Shown: positions 1 to 9,389, counted from the first letter of the stretch. The stretch is 64,000 nt of DNA from Nostoc sp. C052 (GCF_013393905.1 NZ_CP040272.1:2666001-2730000), one strand, 5' to 3'. Made by a program: numbers and translations. The notes: generated by a model from the letters alone, not told the origin.

Positions 1-54
1 ATCCTCCTCATTGTATTGTTTAATCGTCTCTGCCATGTCAGATGAATTAGACAT
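1..54 (-). CDS. psaL: PsaL-like photosystem I subunit XI, N-terminus only (cut by window edge)
   Basis: Only the first 18 codons are inside the window; the frame stays open to base 1. The peptide starts MSNSSDMAETIKQYNEED, which resembles the short stromal N-terminus of some cyanobacterial PsaL proteins (a QAYN-acidic stretch before the first conserved GHL motif). A strong ribosome binding site, AAGGAG, lies at normal distance before the ATG. It follows psaA2-psaB2 on the same strand, the usual place for psaL2 in far-red clusters. The family call rests on this short similarity plus position, so it is an inference. Confidence 0.5.
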   Translation of the reverse strand, partial: MSNSSDMAETIKQYNEED

Positions 55-142
55 TATAGCTTCTCCTTATTATCTTAATTAAATACTATCATTGGCGCGT
101 AGACTTAAAGTTTTCTTATTCAAAATTAACACAATATAAACT

Positions 143-178
143 AAAAAACTCTCCTACCAAAAGAGGTAAGAGAGGAGG
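143..178 (-). terminator. Rho-independent terminator after psaB2
   Basis: On the minus strand CTCTCTTACC and GGTAGGAGAG form a 10-bp stem with one mismatch around a 6-nt loop, followed directly by six T. It stands between the psaB2 stop and the PsaL-like start, so it should end or attenuate psaA2-psaB2 transcription before the next gene. Confidence 0.6.
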
Positions 179-287
179 TCGAAAACTGAATATTTTTAGC
201 TGAATATTTGCATATTAATTACGCATTTTTTTGCAAATAACTAGACTTAATTGCGTAATTTAAAGTGCAGTTAAACAGCTTTGAAGG

Positions 288-2510
288 TTAACCAAACTTC
301 CCTGCTGTTGAGGCAATTAAGAAAGCCCCATAGGTTGCGATATAACCAACAGTAAAGTGAGTTAAGCCGACTAAACGAGCTTGAACAATTGACAAAGCAA
401 CGGGCTTATCTCTCCAGTAGCCAAAAGATAGTGGAGTCTGTTCGTGCGCCCAGGCTAAGGTTTCGATTAATTCTTGCCAGTAACCCCGCCAGGTAATCAG
501 GAACATGAAGCTAACAGCCCAAGCTAGGTGTCCAAAGAGGAACATCCAAGCCCAAACGGCTAAGTTATTTGTGCCGTAAGGATTATAGCCATTAATTAAC
601 TGTGCGGAGTTCGCCCAAAGGTAGTCTCGGAACCAGCCCATGAGATAGGTCGAGTTTTCGTTGAACTGAGCGACATTGCCTTGCCAGACGCAAAGATGTT
701 TCCAGTGCCAGTAGAAAGTGACCCAACCAAGGGTGTTAAGCATCCAAAACATGGCGAGGTAGGAAGTATCCCACGCAGAAATATCGCAAGTGCCACCCCG
801 TCCTGGTCCATCGCAGGGGAAAGCATAGCCAAAGTCTTTTTTATCCGGCATCAGCTTACTACCGCGAGCATCCAATGCACCTTTGACTAAGATGAGGGTG
901 GTGACATGCAAACCGAGAGCGATCGCATGATGTACATAAAAATCACCAGGGCCAATTGTCAGGAATAACGAATTGGTGCCGCTGTTAATTGCATCCAACC
1001 AACCTGGCAACCAGACATTGCCATGATTGGGCCATGCTGTGGAAGCAATACTATGTGGATTTGACAGCAAAGTGTTAAACCCATACAACAGCTTACCGTT
1101 AGCCGACTGGATAAACTGAGCAAATACAGGCTCAATCAATATTTGTTTGTCAGCCGCCCCAAAGGCTACTTCTACATCATTGTGGACGTACAAACCCAAA
1201 GTATGGAAGCCCAAGAACATCGATACCCAGCTAAGATGAGAAATAATCGCTTCTTTGTGCTTGAGTACCCGCTCTAGAACATTCCCTCGATTCTGTTCTG
1301 GGTCATAGTCCTTAATCCAGAAGATCGCCGCGTGGGAAAACGCCCCTACCATCAAGAAACCAGCAATGTATTGATGGTGTGTGTATAGTGCCGCCATTGT
1401 GGTAAAGTCCTTAGCGATAAACGCATAAGGCGGCATGGAATACATGTGCTGCGCCGCAAAGGAACTCGCTACACCCAAACAAGCTAGTGCCAAAGACAGT
1501 TGAAAATGCAAAGAGTTATTAACGGTTTCGTACAGTCCTTGGTGGGGTAAGTTGAACGGGCCATCAACTTTATTACCGTAGAAGTCCTTGGAGTCCATCA
1601 TCTCTTTGATGCTGTGACCGATACCCCAATTAGTCCGGTACATGTGACCCGCAACAATGAAGATGACAGCGATCGCCAAATGGTGATGCGCCATATCCGT
1701 CAACCACAAAGATTGAGTCTGGGGATGGAAACCACCCAAAAAGGTGAGAATTGCTGTTCCTGCCCCTTGAGTACTATTAAATACATGGGCTGGCGTATCG
1801 GGATTTTGCGCGTATGCCCCCCAGTTAAGAGTAAAGAACGGTGTTAAGCCACTTGGGTGTGGTGGGGTAGACAAGAAGTTATCCCAACCTACATGAATAC
1901 CACGAGATTCTGGTATAGCAACGTGTATCAAGTGACCAGTCCAAGCCAAGGAACTGACACCAAACAAACCCGCTAAGTGGTGGTTGAGGCGAGGTTCTGC
2001 ACTCTTGAACCAAGCCAAGCCAGGACGGAATCTAGGCTTTAAATGCAATGCGCCTGCAAACAAAAATACAGCCGCCAGCAAAACTAGGAAAATCGCCCCA
2101 ACATACAGTTCATTATTCGTCCGTAACCCGATGGTGTACCACCAGTGATAAACACCGGAGTAGCAAATATCTACCGGGTTACGCGCTCCCGCTTGGGTGT
2201 AAGCTTCAATTGCCCCTGGGCCAAATTGAGCATCCCAAATTGCGTGGGCAATGGGACGGATATGTATGGGGTCTTTAATCCATAGTTCAAAATTACCTTG
2301 CCAAGCAACGTGAAACAAAATCCCCGACGCCCACAGAAAGATAATTGCCAGATGACCGAAGTGAGAAGAAAAAATCCTTTGATAAAGATTTTCTTCCGTC
2401 ATGCCATCTTGACTTTCAAAATCGTGAGCCGTAGCGATCGCATACCAAACACGTCGCGTTGTTGGATCTTGTGCAAGGCCTTGGCTAAATTTGGGAAATT
2501 TAGTCGCCAT
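288..2510 (-). CDS. psaB2: Photosystem I P700 apoprotein A2, far-red paralog (PsaB2)
   Basis: The 740-residue product is full length for PsaB, an integral thylakoid protein that with PsaA binds P700, the electron carriers and most PSI chlorophyll. It starts MATKFPKFSQGLAQDP, the standard PsaB start. The same frame runs upstream to 2795, but that stretch is repeat-rich and not PsaB-like, so the start is at 2510. The FX iron-sulfur loop FPCDGPGRGGTC with both cysteines is intact and many His residues sit in the membrane segments. It lies 235 nt after psaA2 on the same strand. Calling it the far-red paralog rests on its neighbours chlF, psaF2 and the phytochrome-type regulators, not on residue-level proof. 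Confidence 0.93.
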   Translation of the reverse strand: MATKFPKFSQGLAQDPTTRRVWYAIATAHDFESQDGMTEENLYQRIFSSHFGHLAIIFLWASGILFHVAWQGNFELWIKDPIHIRPIAHAIWDAQFGPGAIEAYTQAGARNPVDICYSGVYHWWYTIGLRTNNELYVGAIFLVLLAAVFLFAGALHLKPRFRPGLAWFKSAEPRLNHHLAGLFGVSSLAWTGHLIHVAIPESRGIHVGWDNFLSTPPHPSGLTPFFTLNWGAYAQNPDTPAHVFNSTQGAGTAILTFLGGFHPQTQSLWLTDMAHHHLAIAVIFIVAGHMYRTNWGIGHSIKEMMDSKDFYGNKVDGPFNLPHQGLYETVNNSLHFQLSLALACLGVASSFAAQHMYSMPPYAFIAKDFTTMAALYTHHQYIAGFLMVGAFSHAAIFWIKDYDPEQNRGNVLERVLKHKEAIISHLSWVSMFLGFHTLGLYVHNDVEVAFGAADKQILIEPVFAQFIQSANGKLLYGFNTLLSNPHSIASTAWPNHGNVWLPGWLDAINSGTNSLFLTIGPGDFYVHHAIALGLHVTTLILVKGALDARGSKLMPDKKDFGYAFPCDGPGRGGTCDISAWDTSYLAMFWMLNTLGWVTFYWHWKHLCVWQGNVAQFNENSTYLMGWFRDYLWANSAQLINGYNPYGTNNLAVWAWMFLFGHLAWAVSFMFLITWRGYWQELIETLAWAHEQTPLSFGYWRDKPVALSIVQARLVGLTHFTVGYIATYGAFLIASTAGKFG

Positions 2511-2628
2511 AGTTTTAAAAGTTTTGAGATTTTCTCGTTTCCAGGCTGAGTCTGGGAATGCACAAAAAGAGGCTGAACCTTCTAAGAAACCAGGGAACAG
2601 GATGGCTTCGCCAGGGTAAAGGGTAAGG

Positions 2629-2685
2629 GGGAAAGGGAAAAGGAACAGATTCTTCTCTTTACCCTTTAACCTTTTCCCTTTTCCC
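2629..2685. repeat. Inverted purine/pyrimidine repeat in the psaA2-psaB2 gap
   Basis: GGGAAAGGGAAAAGG at 2629-2643 faces CCTTTTCCCTTTTCCC at 2670-2685, a long stem with a one-base bulge. Similar purine-rich inverted repeats occur elsewhere in this window (24.9, 37.3 and 41.2 kb). It sits in the transcribed gap between psaA2 and psaB2 and could affect mRNA processing or relative expression of the two genes. Confidence 0.6.
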
Positions 2686-2745
2686 AGCCTGAAGGGCTTT
2701 GCCTCCTCACCTCCTGCCTCCTGGATTAGGCGAACAAAAGGAGTA

Positions 2746-5112
2746 TCATCCCAATGCCGACATTCGCGCCAGGAAGAAGGCCCAAGTGGTGACAATTCCT
2801 CCCAAAAGGTAATGAGCTACCCCCACAGCCCGACCATGAGTGATGCTCAAGGCGCGAGGCTGAATAGCTGTGGTAATTTTCAACTTGTTGTGCGCCCAAA
2901 CAATTGATTCGATTAATTCTTGCCAGTAGCCACGACCACTAAACAGGAACATCAGACTAAAGCCGAAAACGAAGTGTCCACCTAAGAACATTAAGCCGTA
3001 GCCCGAAAGTGCTGAATTGTAGGATGTGATTACTTGCGTCGCCTGGGCCCAGAGGAAATCACGCAACCAGCCGTTATTGGTAATTGACGATTGGGCAAAG
3101 TTTCCGCCCGTAATGTGCGTCACTACCCCATCTGCATCTACCGTCCCCCAGACATCCGACTGCATTTTCCAGAAGAAGTGGAAAATCACCATTGACAAGG
3201 AGTTATACATCCAGAACAGACCCAGGAAAACATGATCCCAAGCCGATACCTGGCAAGTACCGCCTCGTCCCGGGCCATCACAGGGGAAGCGGAAGCCCAA
3301 ATTGGCTTTATCTGGAACTAAACGCGAACTGCGGGCAAACAACACACCTTTCAGCAGCACTAAAACAGTGACGTGAATTGTGAAGGCGTGAATGTGGTGA
3401 ATCATAAAATCCGCAGTACCCAAGGTAATGGGCATCATCGCCACTTTGCCGGCCACTGCCACAACACCGCCACCCCAGGCATAGCTGACAGGCTCATGCA
3501 AATTAGGTGCAGCAGTTCCCAATCCGCTCAGTTCCAGACCCCGCAAGCCACCGAACGCATTACCAAGAGGTGCAGCAGCTTGGAGAGCTGGATTGCCGAT
3601 GGTCATCGTCTGGATGTGTTGTATCCACTGAGCAAACACTGGCTGCAACTGAATTCCCGTATCCGAGAACATATCTTGGGGACGACCAAAAGCCCGCATG
3701 GTGTCGTTGTGGCAGTACATCGCAAAGCTATGGAAGCCCAAGAATTGACACACCCAAGCTAGGTGGGAGATGATTGCATCGCGGTGGCGGATCGTCCGAT
3801 CCAACACGTTGTTGACATGGTCGGCTGGATTGTAGTCCCGTACCATGAAGATGCCAGCGTGAGCCGCGCCCCCAACAATGCAGAAACCTGCAATCCATAC
3901 GTGGTGGGTGAATAGCGATGTAACGGTCGCATAATCCGTTGCCAGATAAGGATAAGGGGGCATCGCGTACATGTGGTGCGCGACGAGGAGGCTGGCTGTT
4001 CCAAACTGTACTAGGTGGATAGCTAGATTAGCGTGCCAGGAAGTCTCGAAAATTTTATCGAGGCCTTTATGACCGACAGGCCCAATAAAGCTCAAGAATG
4101 GCAGCATCTTGGGAGTTCTGGCATCATCGAGCATTTCCTTGAAGTCGTGACCGATGCCCCAATTCGTGCGGTAGAAATGGCCGGCAATGATGAATAGCAC
4201 TGCGATCGCTAAATGATGGTGTGCTATATCTGTTAACCACAAGCCCCCCGTCACCGGGTTCAGACCACCCTTAAAGGTCAAAAAGTCAGCAAAATTTCCC
4301 CACTGCAACGTGAAAAAAGGCACTACACCCGAAACGAAACCCCAACTGGCACTGGGATAAAGCTGATCCATCAACTTGGAATTCAAGATGAATTCGTGGG
4401 GTAAAGGAATGTCTTTGATAGCTACCCCAGCATCTAACAACTTGTTAGTTGGTGAGGCAACATGAATCAGATGTCCTGTCCAACCCAAAGAACCCAAGCC
4501 TAAAAGCCCTGCCAGGTGGTGGTTCATCATTGACTCCCAATTCAGGAACCACTCTAGCTTGGGAGCGCGTTTATGGTAGTGGAACCAGCCAGCAAACAGC
4601 ATTACTGCTGCCATCACTAAAGCACCAATAGCGGTGCAATATAGCTGGTAGGTATTAGTAAAACCTTGCCCACGCCACATCTGGAAGAGTCCAGAGGTAA
4701 TTTGAATACCGTGGAAGCCGCCGCCCACATCTGCATTCAAAATTTCTTGACCAAATATCGGCCAGACAACTTGGGCGCTGGGTTTAATGGCAGTCGGGTT
4801 CGCCATCCAACCCTCAAAATTGGAAAAGCGAGCGCCATGAAAATACATACCGCTCAACCAGATAAACACTACAGCTAAGTGTCCGAAGTGAGCGGCGAAG
4901 ATTTTGCGCGATACGTCTTGTAAATCGCTGGTATGAGTATCAAAATCGTGGGCGAGTGCGTGGAGGTTCCAAATCCAAGTGGTGGTTTTGGGACCTCTGG
5001 CAAGGGAGCGGTCAAAGTGTCCTGGTTCCGACCACTTCTTGAATGAAGTTTGCACCGGATCGTTATCAACCTCAACCCTTACCTTTTGCTCTCGCTCAGG
5101 AGTAATTGTCAT
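2746..5112 (-). CDS. psaA2: Photosystem I P700 apoprotein A1, far-red paralog (PsaA2)
   Basis: The protein has 788 residues and starts MTITPEREQKVRVEVDNDP, typical of PsaA. It pairs with PsaB to form the PSI core. The FX-binding loop FPCDGPGRGGTC and the C-terminal RGYWQELIESIVWAHNKLK region are present. It is about 35 residues longer than usual PsaA (about 750). Much of the excess lies in a Gly/Ala/Leu-rich stretch near residues 520-560, just before the conserved VAVAGKVAMMPITLGTADF segment. The start has a good ribosome binding site (GGGAG). It is first in a psaA2-psaB2 unit, with the regulator genes upstream, which supports the FaRLiP paralog call. A housekeeping psaA cannot be excluded from sequence alone. 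Confidence 0.93.
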   Translation of the reverse strand: MTITPEREQKVRVEVDNDPVQTSFKKWSEPGHFDRSLARGPKTTTWIWNLHALAHDFDTHTSDLQDVSRKIFAAHFGHLAVVFIWLSGMYFHGARFSNFEGWMANPTAIKPSAQVVWPIFGQEILNADVGGGFHGIQITSGLFQMWRGQGFTNTYQLYCTAIGALVMAAVMLFAGWFHYHKRAPKLEWFLNWESMMNHHLAGLLGLGSLGWTGHLIHVASPTNKLLDAGVAIKDIPLPHEFILNSKLMDQLYPSASWGFVSGVVPFFTLQWGNFADFLTFKGGLNPVTGGLWLTDIAHHHLAIAVLFIIAGHFYRTNWGIGHDFKEMLDDARTPKMLPFLSFIGPVGHKGLDKIFETSWHANLAIHLVQFGTASLLVAHHMYAMPPYPYLATDYATVTSLFTHHVWIAGFCIVGGAAHAGIFMVRDYNPADHVNNVLDRTIRHRDAIISHLAWVCQFLGFHSFAMYCHNDTMRAFGRPQDMFSDTGIQLQPVFAQWIQHIQTMTIGNPALQAAAPLGNAFGGLRGLELSGLGTAAPNLHEPVSYAWGGGVVAVAGKVAMMPITLGTADFMIHHIHAFTIHVTVLVLLKGVLFARSSRLVPDKANLGFRFPCDGPGRGGTCQVSAWDHVFLGLFWMYNSLSMVIFHFFWKMQSDVWGTVDADGVVTHITGGNFAQSSITNNGWLRDFLWAQATQVITSYNSALSGYGLMFLGGHFVFGFSLMFLFSGRGYWQELIESIVWAHNKLKITTAIQPRALSITHGRAVGVAHYLLGGIVTTWAFFLARMSALG

Positions 5113-5687
5113 TAGAAATTCTCCCTTTTCTGTGAAAGAAATGAGAACCTTACTCTACTCAAAGTTTCTATATAAGTAGTTAGTTATTAGTTGGTAGTCG
5201 CTAACCAAAAATAATTAACTGCTTGAGAATTTACAACCTTGAGTTTTGTTTATTGGTAAGCTGTTCCACTAAATTGATTAAAGAAGAATTCAAAAGCCAG
5301 AATTCAAAACAAGAAAGTGGGTTATTCACTCATAGCCACTAATTTAAAACCACTAAATCGTCCCTTGTGTGTTCCGCAGTCAAGATTTAATGGAGACCTG
5401 AAACCCCTTGATTCATCTGCAATTTGCAGAGAATTGATGACTTTATTCTGGTGACTGACTCCTGAATTTTTCTCGGTAATCTCAGAAATATAATTCTCTA
5501 CAAACCTTTGATATATAAGGCTATGAGAATATATTTCTGAGAAGTTAGTTATGCAATTTAAGTGACTTCCAGTTTCATGATTTAACAGCAGAGAAAAAAG
5601 CCAGCGATTGACTAACCAGTGACGCTAGATTAGCGAAACAAAGGTAACTCAAGAAAAATGATTAGCTGAAAAACTCTTTCTTTGGAG
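5113..5687. other. Long leader upstream of psaA2, no gene seen
   Basis: No coding region is visible between psaA2 and the candidate promoter at 5688-5720. If that promoter is used, the psaA2 mRNA has a leader of about 570 nt. The stretch is AT-rich. I saw no recognised riboswitch. Confidence 0.5.
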
Positions 5688-5720
5688 AGAATAGGAAATA
5701 AAAATGAAGAACCCATGAAG
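5688..5720 (-). promoter_or_regulatory. Candidate FaRLiP activator box and -10 for psaA2
   Basis: On the minus strand the sequence reads CTTCAT-GGGTT-CTTCAT, then 10 nt, then TATTCT. Direct repeats with 11-bp periodicity ending about 10 nt before a -10 hexamer are typical of OmpR/PhoB-family activators, which replace the -35 element. The same arrangement lies upstream of chlF and of the CheY-like gene at 5772. The binding protein is inferred to be the OmpR-type regulator at 9520-10617. Confidence 0.5.
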
Positions 5721-5771
5721 GAAAATACTTTCTTAACGAAAGGTTACATTTCTGTAGTTATCTGTTGTTGA

Positions 5772-6152
5772 TTATTGGTTCCAGCCCAGCACTGCTGAAA
5801 CTTGGGTAGCTAGAGTTATTAAATCGAAAGGTTTAGCGATCGCAGTTCTTACCCCCAGTTTGGTAAATTGTTCCTGAGACAATACTGTAGTCGTTAACAA
5901 AATTACGGGTATATCCTGAGTGACGGGGTTGTTCTGTAGTTGGTGCAAAATTGTCGATAAGTCTCTATCGGAGGCAAAAGTATCGAGATCCACAAGGATA
6001 ACATCAACTTTTTGCGCCTTTGTTTTAGCGATCGCTTCTTGGCTCGATATCGCCGTCAGTACTTCCCAGCCTTCTACTGTCTCCAAGCAAAGCTGAGTCA
6101 CTTCCCGAATAGCATTTTTATTCTCAATCAGTAAGATGCGTCGGGTTTTCAC
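5772..6152 (-). CDS. CheY-like receiver protein with degenerate acidic pocket
   Basis: A stand-alone receiver domain of 126 residues. The phospho-acceptor position is kept (Asp55 in VILVDLD), as are the switch Thr (about 87) and Lys107 in AKPF. The N-terminal acidic pair that binds Mg is Glu10-Asn11 (LLIENKN) instead of Asp-Asp. It therefore may be poorly phosphorylated or act as a phosphate-independent partner. It is clearly related to the receiver at 6332-6700 (same length, ETTQICLE-like first helix), suggesting an old duplication. It has its own candidate activator box 43 nt upstream of its start, so it may be part of the far-red response rather than constitutive. I cannot assign a published gene name. 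Confidence 0.85.
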   Translation of the reverse strand: MKTRRILLIENKNAIREVTQLCLETVEGWEVLTAISSQEAIAKTKAQKVDVILVDLDTFASDRDLSTILHQLQNNPVTQDIPVILLTTTVLSQEQFTKLGVRTAIAKPFDLITLATQVSAVLGWNQ

Positions 6153-6194
6153 TGTTATTTACCTTCTGGCTTGCGATCGCCAGCTTCTTCTCAT

Positions 6195-6227
6195 AGGGTA
6201 GGCAAAAAATATGAAAAACTAATGAAG
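6195..6227 (-). promoter_or_regulatory. Candidate FaRLiP activator box and -10 for the CheY-like gene
   Basis: Minus strand: CTTCAT-TAGTT-TTTCAT, 10 nt, then TACCCT. It matches the chlF and psaA2 boxes in repeat sequence, 5-nt spacer and 10-nt distance to the hexamer, with one change in the second half-site. A start near 6188 would give a leader of about 36 nt before the ATG at 6152. Confidence 0.45.
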
Positions 6228-6331
6228 AATGATAAAGAAAAAGAAAAATAGTTACACATTCGTGAAACACAAGATCCCCGACAACTTTTACGAAGTCAGG
6301 GATCTAACTTTTCACGAATGATTTAGGATTG

Positions 6332-6700
6332 CTATATTAACGCCTGCGCCACTTGTTCAGACAGAGTAAAGGGGTCGTAAGGCTTAGTAATTACTGCCAC
6401 CACTTTTAGTTGAGTAAACTGACGCTGTTCAGCAGCCTGTGCTTTTGCTGTTAATAAAATCACGGGAATATTCTGGGTTTGGGGATTTGCTTGCAGATTC
6501 TCCAACGTTGTCAAGCCATCCATATCTGGCATCATCACATCTAAGAGAATTACATCTGGATGTTCAAAAGCAGCTTTGAGCAAACCTTCTCTACCAGAAC
6601 CAGCTGTCAGCACTTCCCATTCATTAGTTATCTCTAAACATATCTGAGTGGTTTCTCGGATATCTTCTTCATCATCAATAATCAAGATGCGCTTGTTCAT
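6332..6700 (-). CDS. rfpC: CheY-like response regulator, RfpC candidate
   Basis: A single receiver domain of 122 residues with all signature residues: Asp10-Asp11 pocket (IIDDEED), phospho-acceptor Asp54 (VILLDVMMPD), Thr84 and Lys106 (TKPYD). It has no output domain, so it should act as a phosphate shuttle or competitor. It lies 67 nt downstream of the bilin kinase on the same strand. The FaRLiP regulators RfpA, RfpB and RfpC (kinase, DNA-binding regulator, stand-alone CheY) are encoded together in known clusters, and this gene fits RfpC by size and position. Another possibility is that the neighbouring receiver at 5772 is the true RfpC. Confidence 0.75.
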   Translation of the reverse strand: MNKRILIIDDEEDIRETTQICLEITNEWEVLTAGSGREGLLKAAFEHPDVILLDVMMPDMDGLTTLENLQANPQTQNIPVILLTAKAQAAEQRQFTQLKVVAVITKPYDPFTLSEQVAQALI

Positions 6701-6767
6701 TTGTTAGTTGTTGGTTGCTGGTTGTTCATTTGTTAGTTGTTATTTGTCCTTTGTTATTTGTAAATGA

Positions 6768-9389
6768 CTAATTACTAATAGGTAATGTGAAATAAAATGT
6801 ACTACCTTCCCCTAAAGTACTTTCTGCCCAAATTTGGCCTCCGTGCTGTTGTATAATGCTGCGGCAGATTGCTAATCCCAAGCCAGTTCCCCCTTGATGA
6901 CGCGAGTTAGAGGCATCGACTTGCTGAAAACGGTCAAAAATCGTTTCTAATTTATCCTCAGGAATTCCTCGCCCCTGGTCTTTTACCTGGAATAGGATGT
7001 TGGAGTGGCAAGGGTCAGAAGAAGAACTAATTCCTTTTGTGTCTGTATCTATTTCTTTCCTAGTCTCTACTTCGGCGCTCAACGAAACTGTAAAACCTGG
7101 AGACGAAAATTTAATCGCGTTGCTGAGTAAGTTAGTGAGTGTCTGGATGATGCGGTCTGAATCTGCCCATAGTTGTACTGAAAGGGTCGTTAATTCTAGC
7201 TTAATCTCTGATTTTTCAGCCATTGCCCGCATTTCGTCCACTGCTTGACTCATCAAGTCAGCTGCATCGCAAGTCTGTTTATACATCGTTGCTTTGCCGG
7301 AATTGATGCGTTCAATATCAAGGATGTCGTTAATCAGACGCACCAAACGGTTAGTATTATCAAAGGCAATTTCCAGCATCCGCTGACTTTTTTCTGGTTG
7401 ATCGTTCAAGGAACCACGTGCTAGTAAACCTAAGGCGCTGCGAATTGAGGTGAGAGGCGTCCGTAGTTCGTGACTGACCACTGAGACAAACTCATCCTTC
7501 ATTTGCTCGACTATCTGTCGCTCGGTAATATCCTTAAATATGACTACTGCTCCGACAATATTGCCTTGTTCTCTAATTGGTGTACTTACATACTCAACTG
7601 GAAATTTCGACCCGTCGCGACGATAAAATATGTCATCAGAAATATGTTGTACTGCCCCACTTTCCAGAGTGGCACGAATGGGATTTTCTTCCCAGCAATA
7701 GCGAGTGCCGTCGGGTTGGGAATGGTTCACAATCTTGTGCATCAACTGATTTTTTAGTTCTGTTACCCCAGATAAAAGCATTCTGGCTGCTGCTGGATTA
7801 ACAAAGGTGATTTTACCTTGGGAATTTAAACCGTAAATTCCCTCACCTGCGGAGTTCAAAATTAACTCGCTCTGTCGGCTGAGGCGTTCTAGAGAGGCTT
7901 GTGTTTGCTGGCGAGCGCGTAGTGCCCGTTCGCGTTTGCTCATTTCCCGCAGCAATCTTTCATTAGCACGCTGTAACTCCGCTGTTCGCTCCTGTACTCG
8001 CTCCTCTAGTTCGGCATTCAAGGCAGAGATTTTTTTCTCCGCCTGCTTGCGTTCTTCAATATCCTGCTGCAAGTCAGCATTGAGCGCGTGAACTTGCTGA
8101 TACAGTTCATATTGATGAATTGCCATTGCAAAGTGACTGCTCAAAGCTTGGGCGAGTTCAATTTCTGGGGTTTTCCATTCTTGGGCTTGACTTCGCTTTA
8201 ACTCTCGCCATACTTCAAAGGATTGAACTGGACACTGATTTCGCGGATCATTACGATTAACTCGTCGCGCCCACAGAGTTTCTGTGTCTATTTCATGGCG
8301 AAAAATACTTAAGTAACCCAATATCTGCTGGCGATATTGCAAGCAAATAACCAATAAGCTGCGAATCCCAGCATCAAAAAACGCCTGTGCCAAGTCTGAC
8401 TGTAGTGTGGCTTGATATAAATCAGTAATTGCCCACACTAGTTTTCCCTCCTCGACAGTCGCCTCCATGTTTAACCACTCTTGCCAACTGGGATGCTCCT
8501 CGAAGAGGAATGGGGAGGGGGGAGACAAGTGAGAAAGATTGCTACCTTGTCCCCCTTGTCCCTCTGCTTCGCCTGCTAATAGCTCCCCTGCTCCCCACTC
8601 CCCACAACTAAACACCTGAGCCGCCTCATCTGGATTTTGGGGAGCGATATAAATTCTGCCACCAGCAGCCTGTAAAGCAGATACAGTCAACTCTAGCGCC
8701 TGTTGTAACTGCATTTCGGTCATGGAATGCAGTAGTTTGGCCACGCGGTTAATTGTGGCTTCTTGGTCAGCTTGGGCGCGGGTTTGTTCGAGGAGGGTAT
8801 TTTGAGCGATCGCAATTGATAATTGATCTGCAACCAGTTGCACTACCTGTAATTCCCGTTCGCTCACCTCTCGCGGCAAACTGTGATGAGATACCAACAA
8901 ACCCCATAATTGGTCACGATGCAAAATTGGCACCACCAGAGAAGATTGCACTCCCATTGAAGTGAGGTATTCTACGTGACATGGGTCTACGACTCGAAAC
9001 CGGATATCATTTTTATCAAGTGGCTCGGTCGTTTCCGAAGAATCTAAGGGACTCAGCCCAATTTGCTGGGCTGCAACATCCACAATTGAGCGCTGACGAA
9101 CTTTCAAAAACAACTCACGAGCTGCAAATGGAATATCCTCTGCGGGAAAGTGTTGCCCTAGTAGAGATGGTAAGCGATCGCAGTTAACCGACTCAGCCAC
9201 AACCTCACCGCTAGCATCTACATCAAAACGATATACTTTTACACGATCTGTCTCCAAAAATATACGTACTTCAGCAACGGTTCCTGAGAGGATTGCTGGC
9301 AACTCTAGGGATTGACGAATGCGGTTCATCATCCGATGTAGCAGCGCTTCTAAGGAGTCGATAGGCTTTTGTTTTTTGTCTTTTGTCAT
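6768..9389 (-). CDS. rfpA: Bilin-binding GAF/PHY-type sensor histidine kinase, RfpA candidate
   Basis: An 873-residue cytoplasmic sensor kinase. Residues about 20-200 form a phytochrome-type GAF domain with FPAEDIPFAAR and the chromophore-attachment motif VDPCHVEYLTSMGV (Cys137-His138, the Cys-His order of Cph1). There is no N-terminal PAS domain, fitting a knotless phytochrome. A second GAF/PHY-like domain covers about 210-430, a coiled coil about 440-500, a PAS domain about 505-620, then HisKA with phospho-acceptor His640 (VVSHELRTPL) and an ATPase domain with N box (LLSNAIKFS) and G boxes (DQGRGIP, GGTGLGLAI). It is expected to sense red/far-red light and pass phosphate to the adjacent regulators. 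Its place among psaA2, chlF and regulators supports RfpA. Confidence 0.85.
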   Translation of the reverse strand: MTKDKKQKPIDSLEALLHRMMNRIRQSLELPAILSGTVAEVRIFLETDRVKVYRFDVDASGEVVAESVNCDRLPSLLGQHFPAEDIPFAARELFLKVRQRSIVDVAAQQIGLSPLDSSETTEPLDKNDIRFRVVDPCHVEYLTSMGVQSSLVVPILHRDQLWGLLVSHHSLPREVSERELQVVQLVADQLSIAIAQNTLLEQTRAQADQEATINRVAKLLHSMTEMQLQQALELTVSALQAAGGRIYIAPQNPDEAAQVFSCGEWGAGELLAGEAEGQGGQGSNLSHLSPPSPFLFEEHPSWQEWLNMEATVEEGKLVWAITDLYQATLQSDLAQAFFDAGIRSLLVICLQYRQQILGYLSIFRHEIDTETLWARRVNRNDPRNQCPVQSFEVWRELKRSQAQEWKTPEIELAQALSSHFAMAIHQYELYQQVHALNADLQQDIEERKQAEKKISALNAELEERVQERTAELQRANERLLREMSKRERALRARQQTQASLERLSRQSELILNSAGEGIYGLNSQGKITFVNPAAARMLLSGVTELKNQLMHKIVNHSQPDGTRYCWEENPIRATLESGAVQHISDDIFYRRDGSKFPVEYVSTPIREQGNIVGAVVIFKDITERQIVEQMKDEFVSVVSHELRTPLTSIRSALGLLARGSLNDQPEKSQRMLEIAFDNTNRLVRLINDILDIERINSGKATMYKQTCDAADLMSQAVDEMRAMAEKSEIKLELTTLSVQLWADSDRIIQTLTNLLSNAIKFSSPGFTVSLSAEVETRKEIDTDTKGISSSSDPCHSNILFQVKDQGRGIPEDKLETIFDRFQQVDASNSRHQGGTGLGLAICRSIIQQHGGQIWAESTLGEGSTFYFTLPISN

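Noticed and set aside
2511..2795. In-frame extension of psaB2 upstream to 2795
   Set aside because: The added residues are low-complexity products of the intergenic repeat and overlap the psaA2 end; standard PsaB starts MATKFPKFSQ at 2510.
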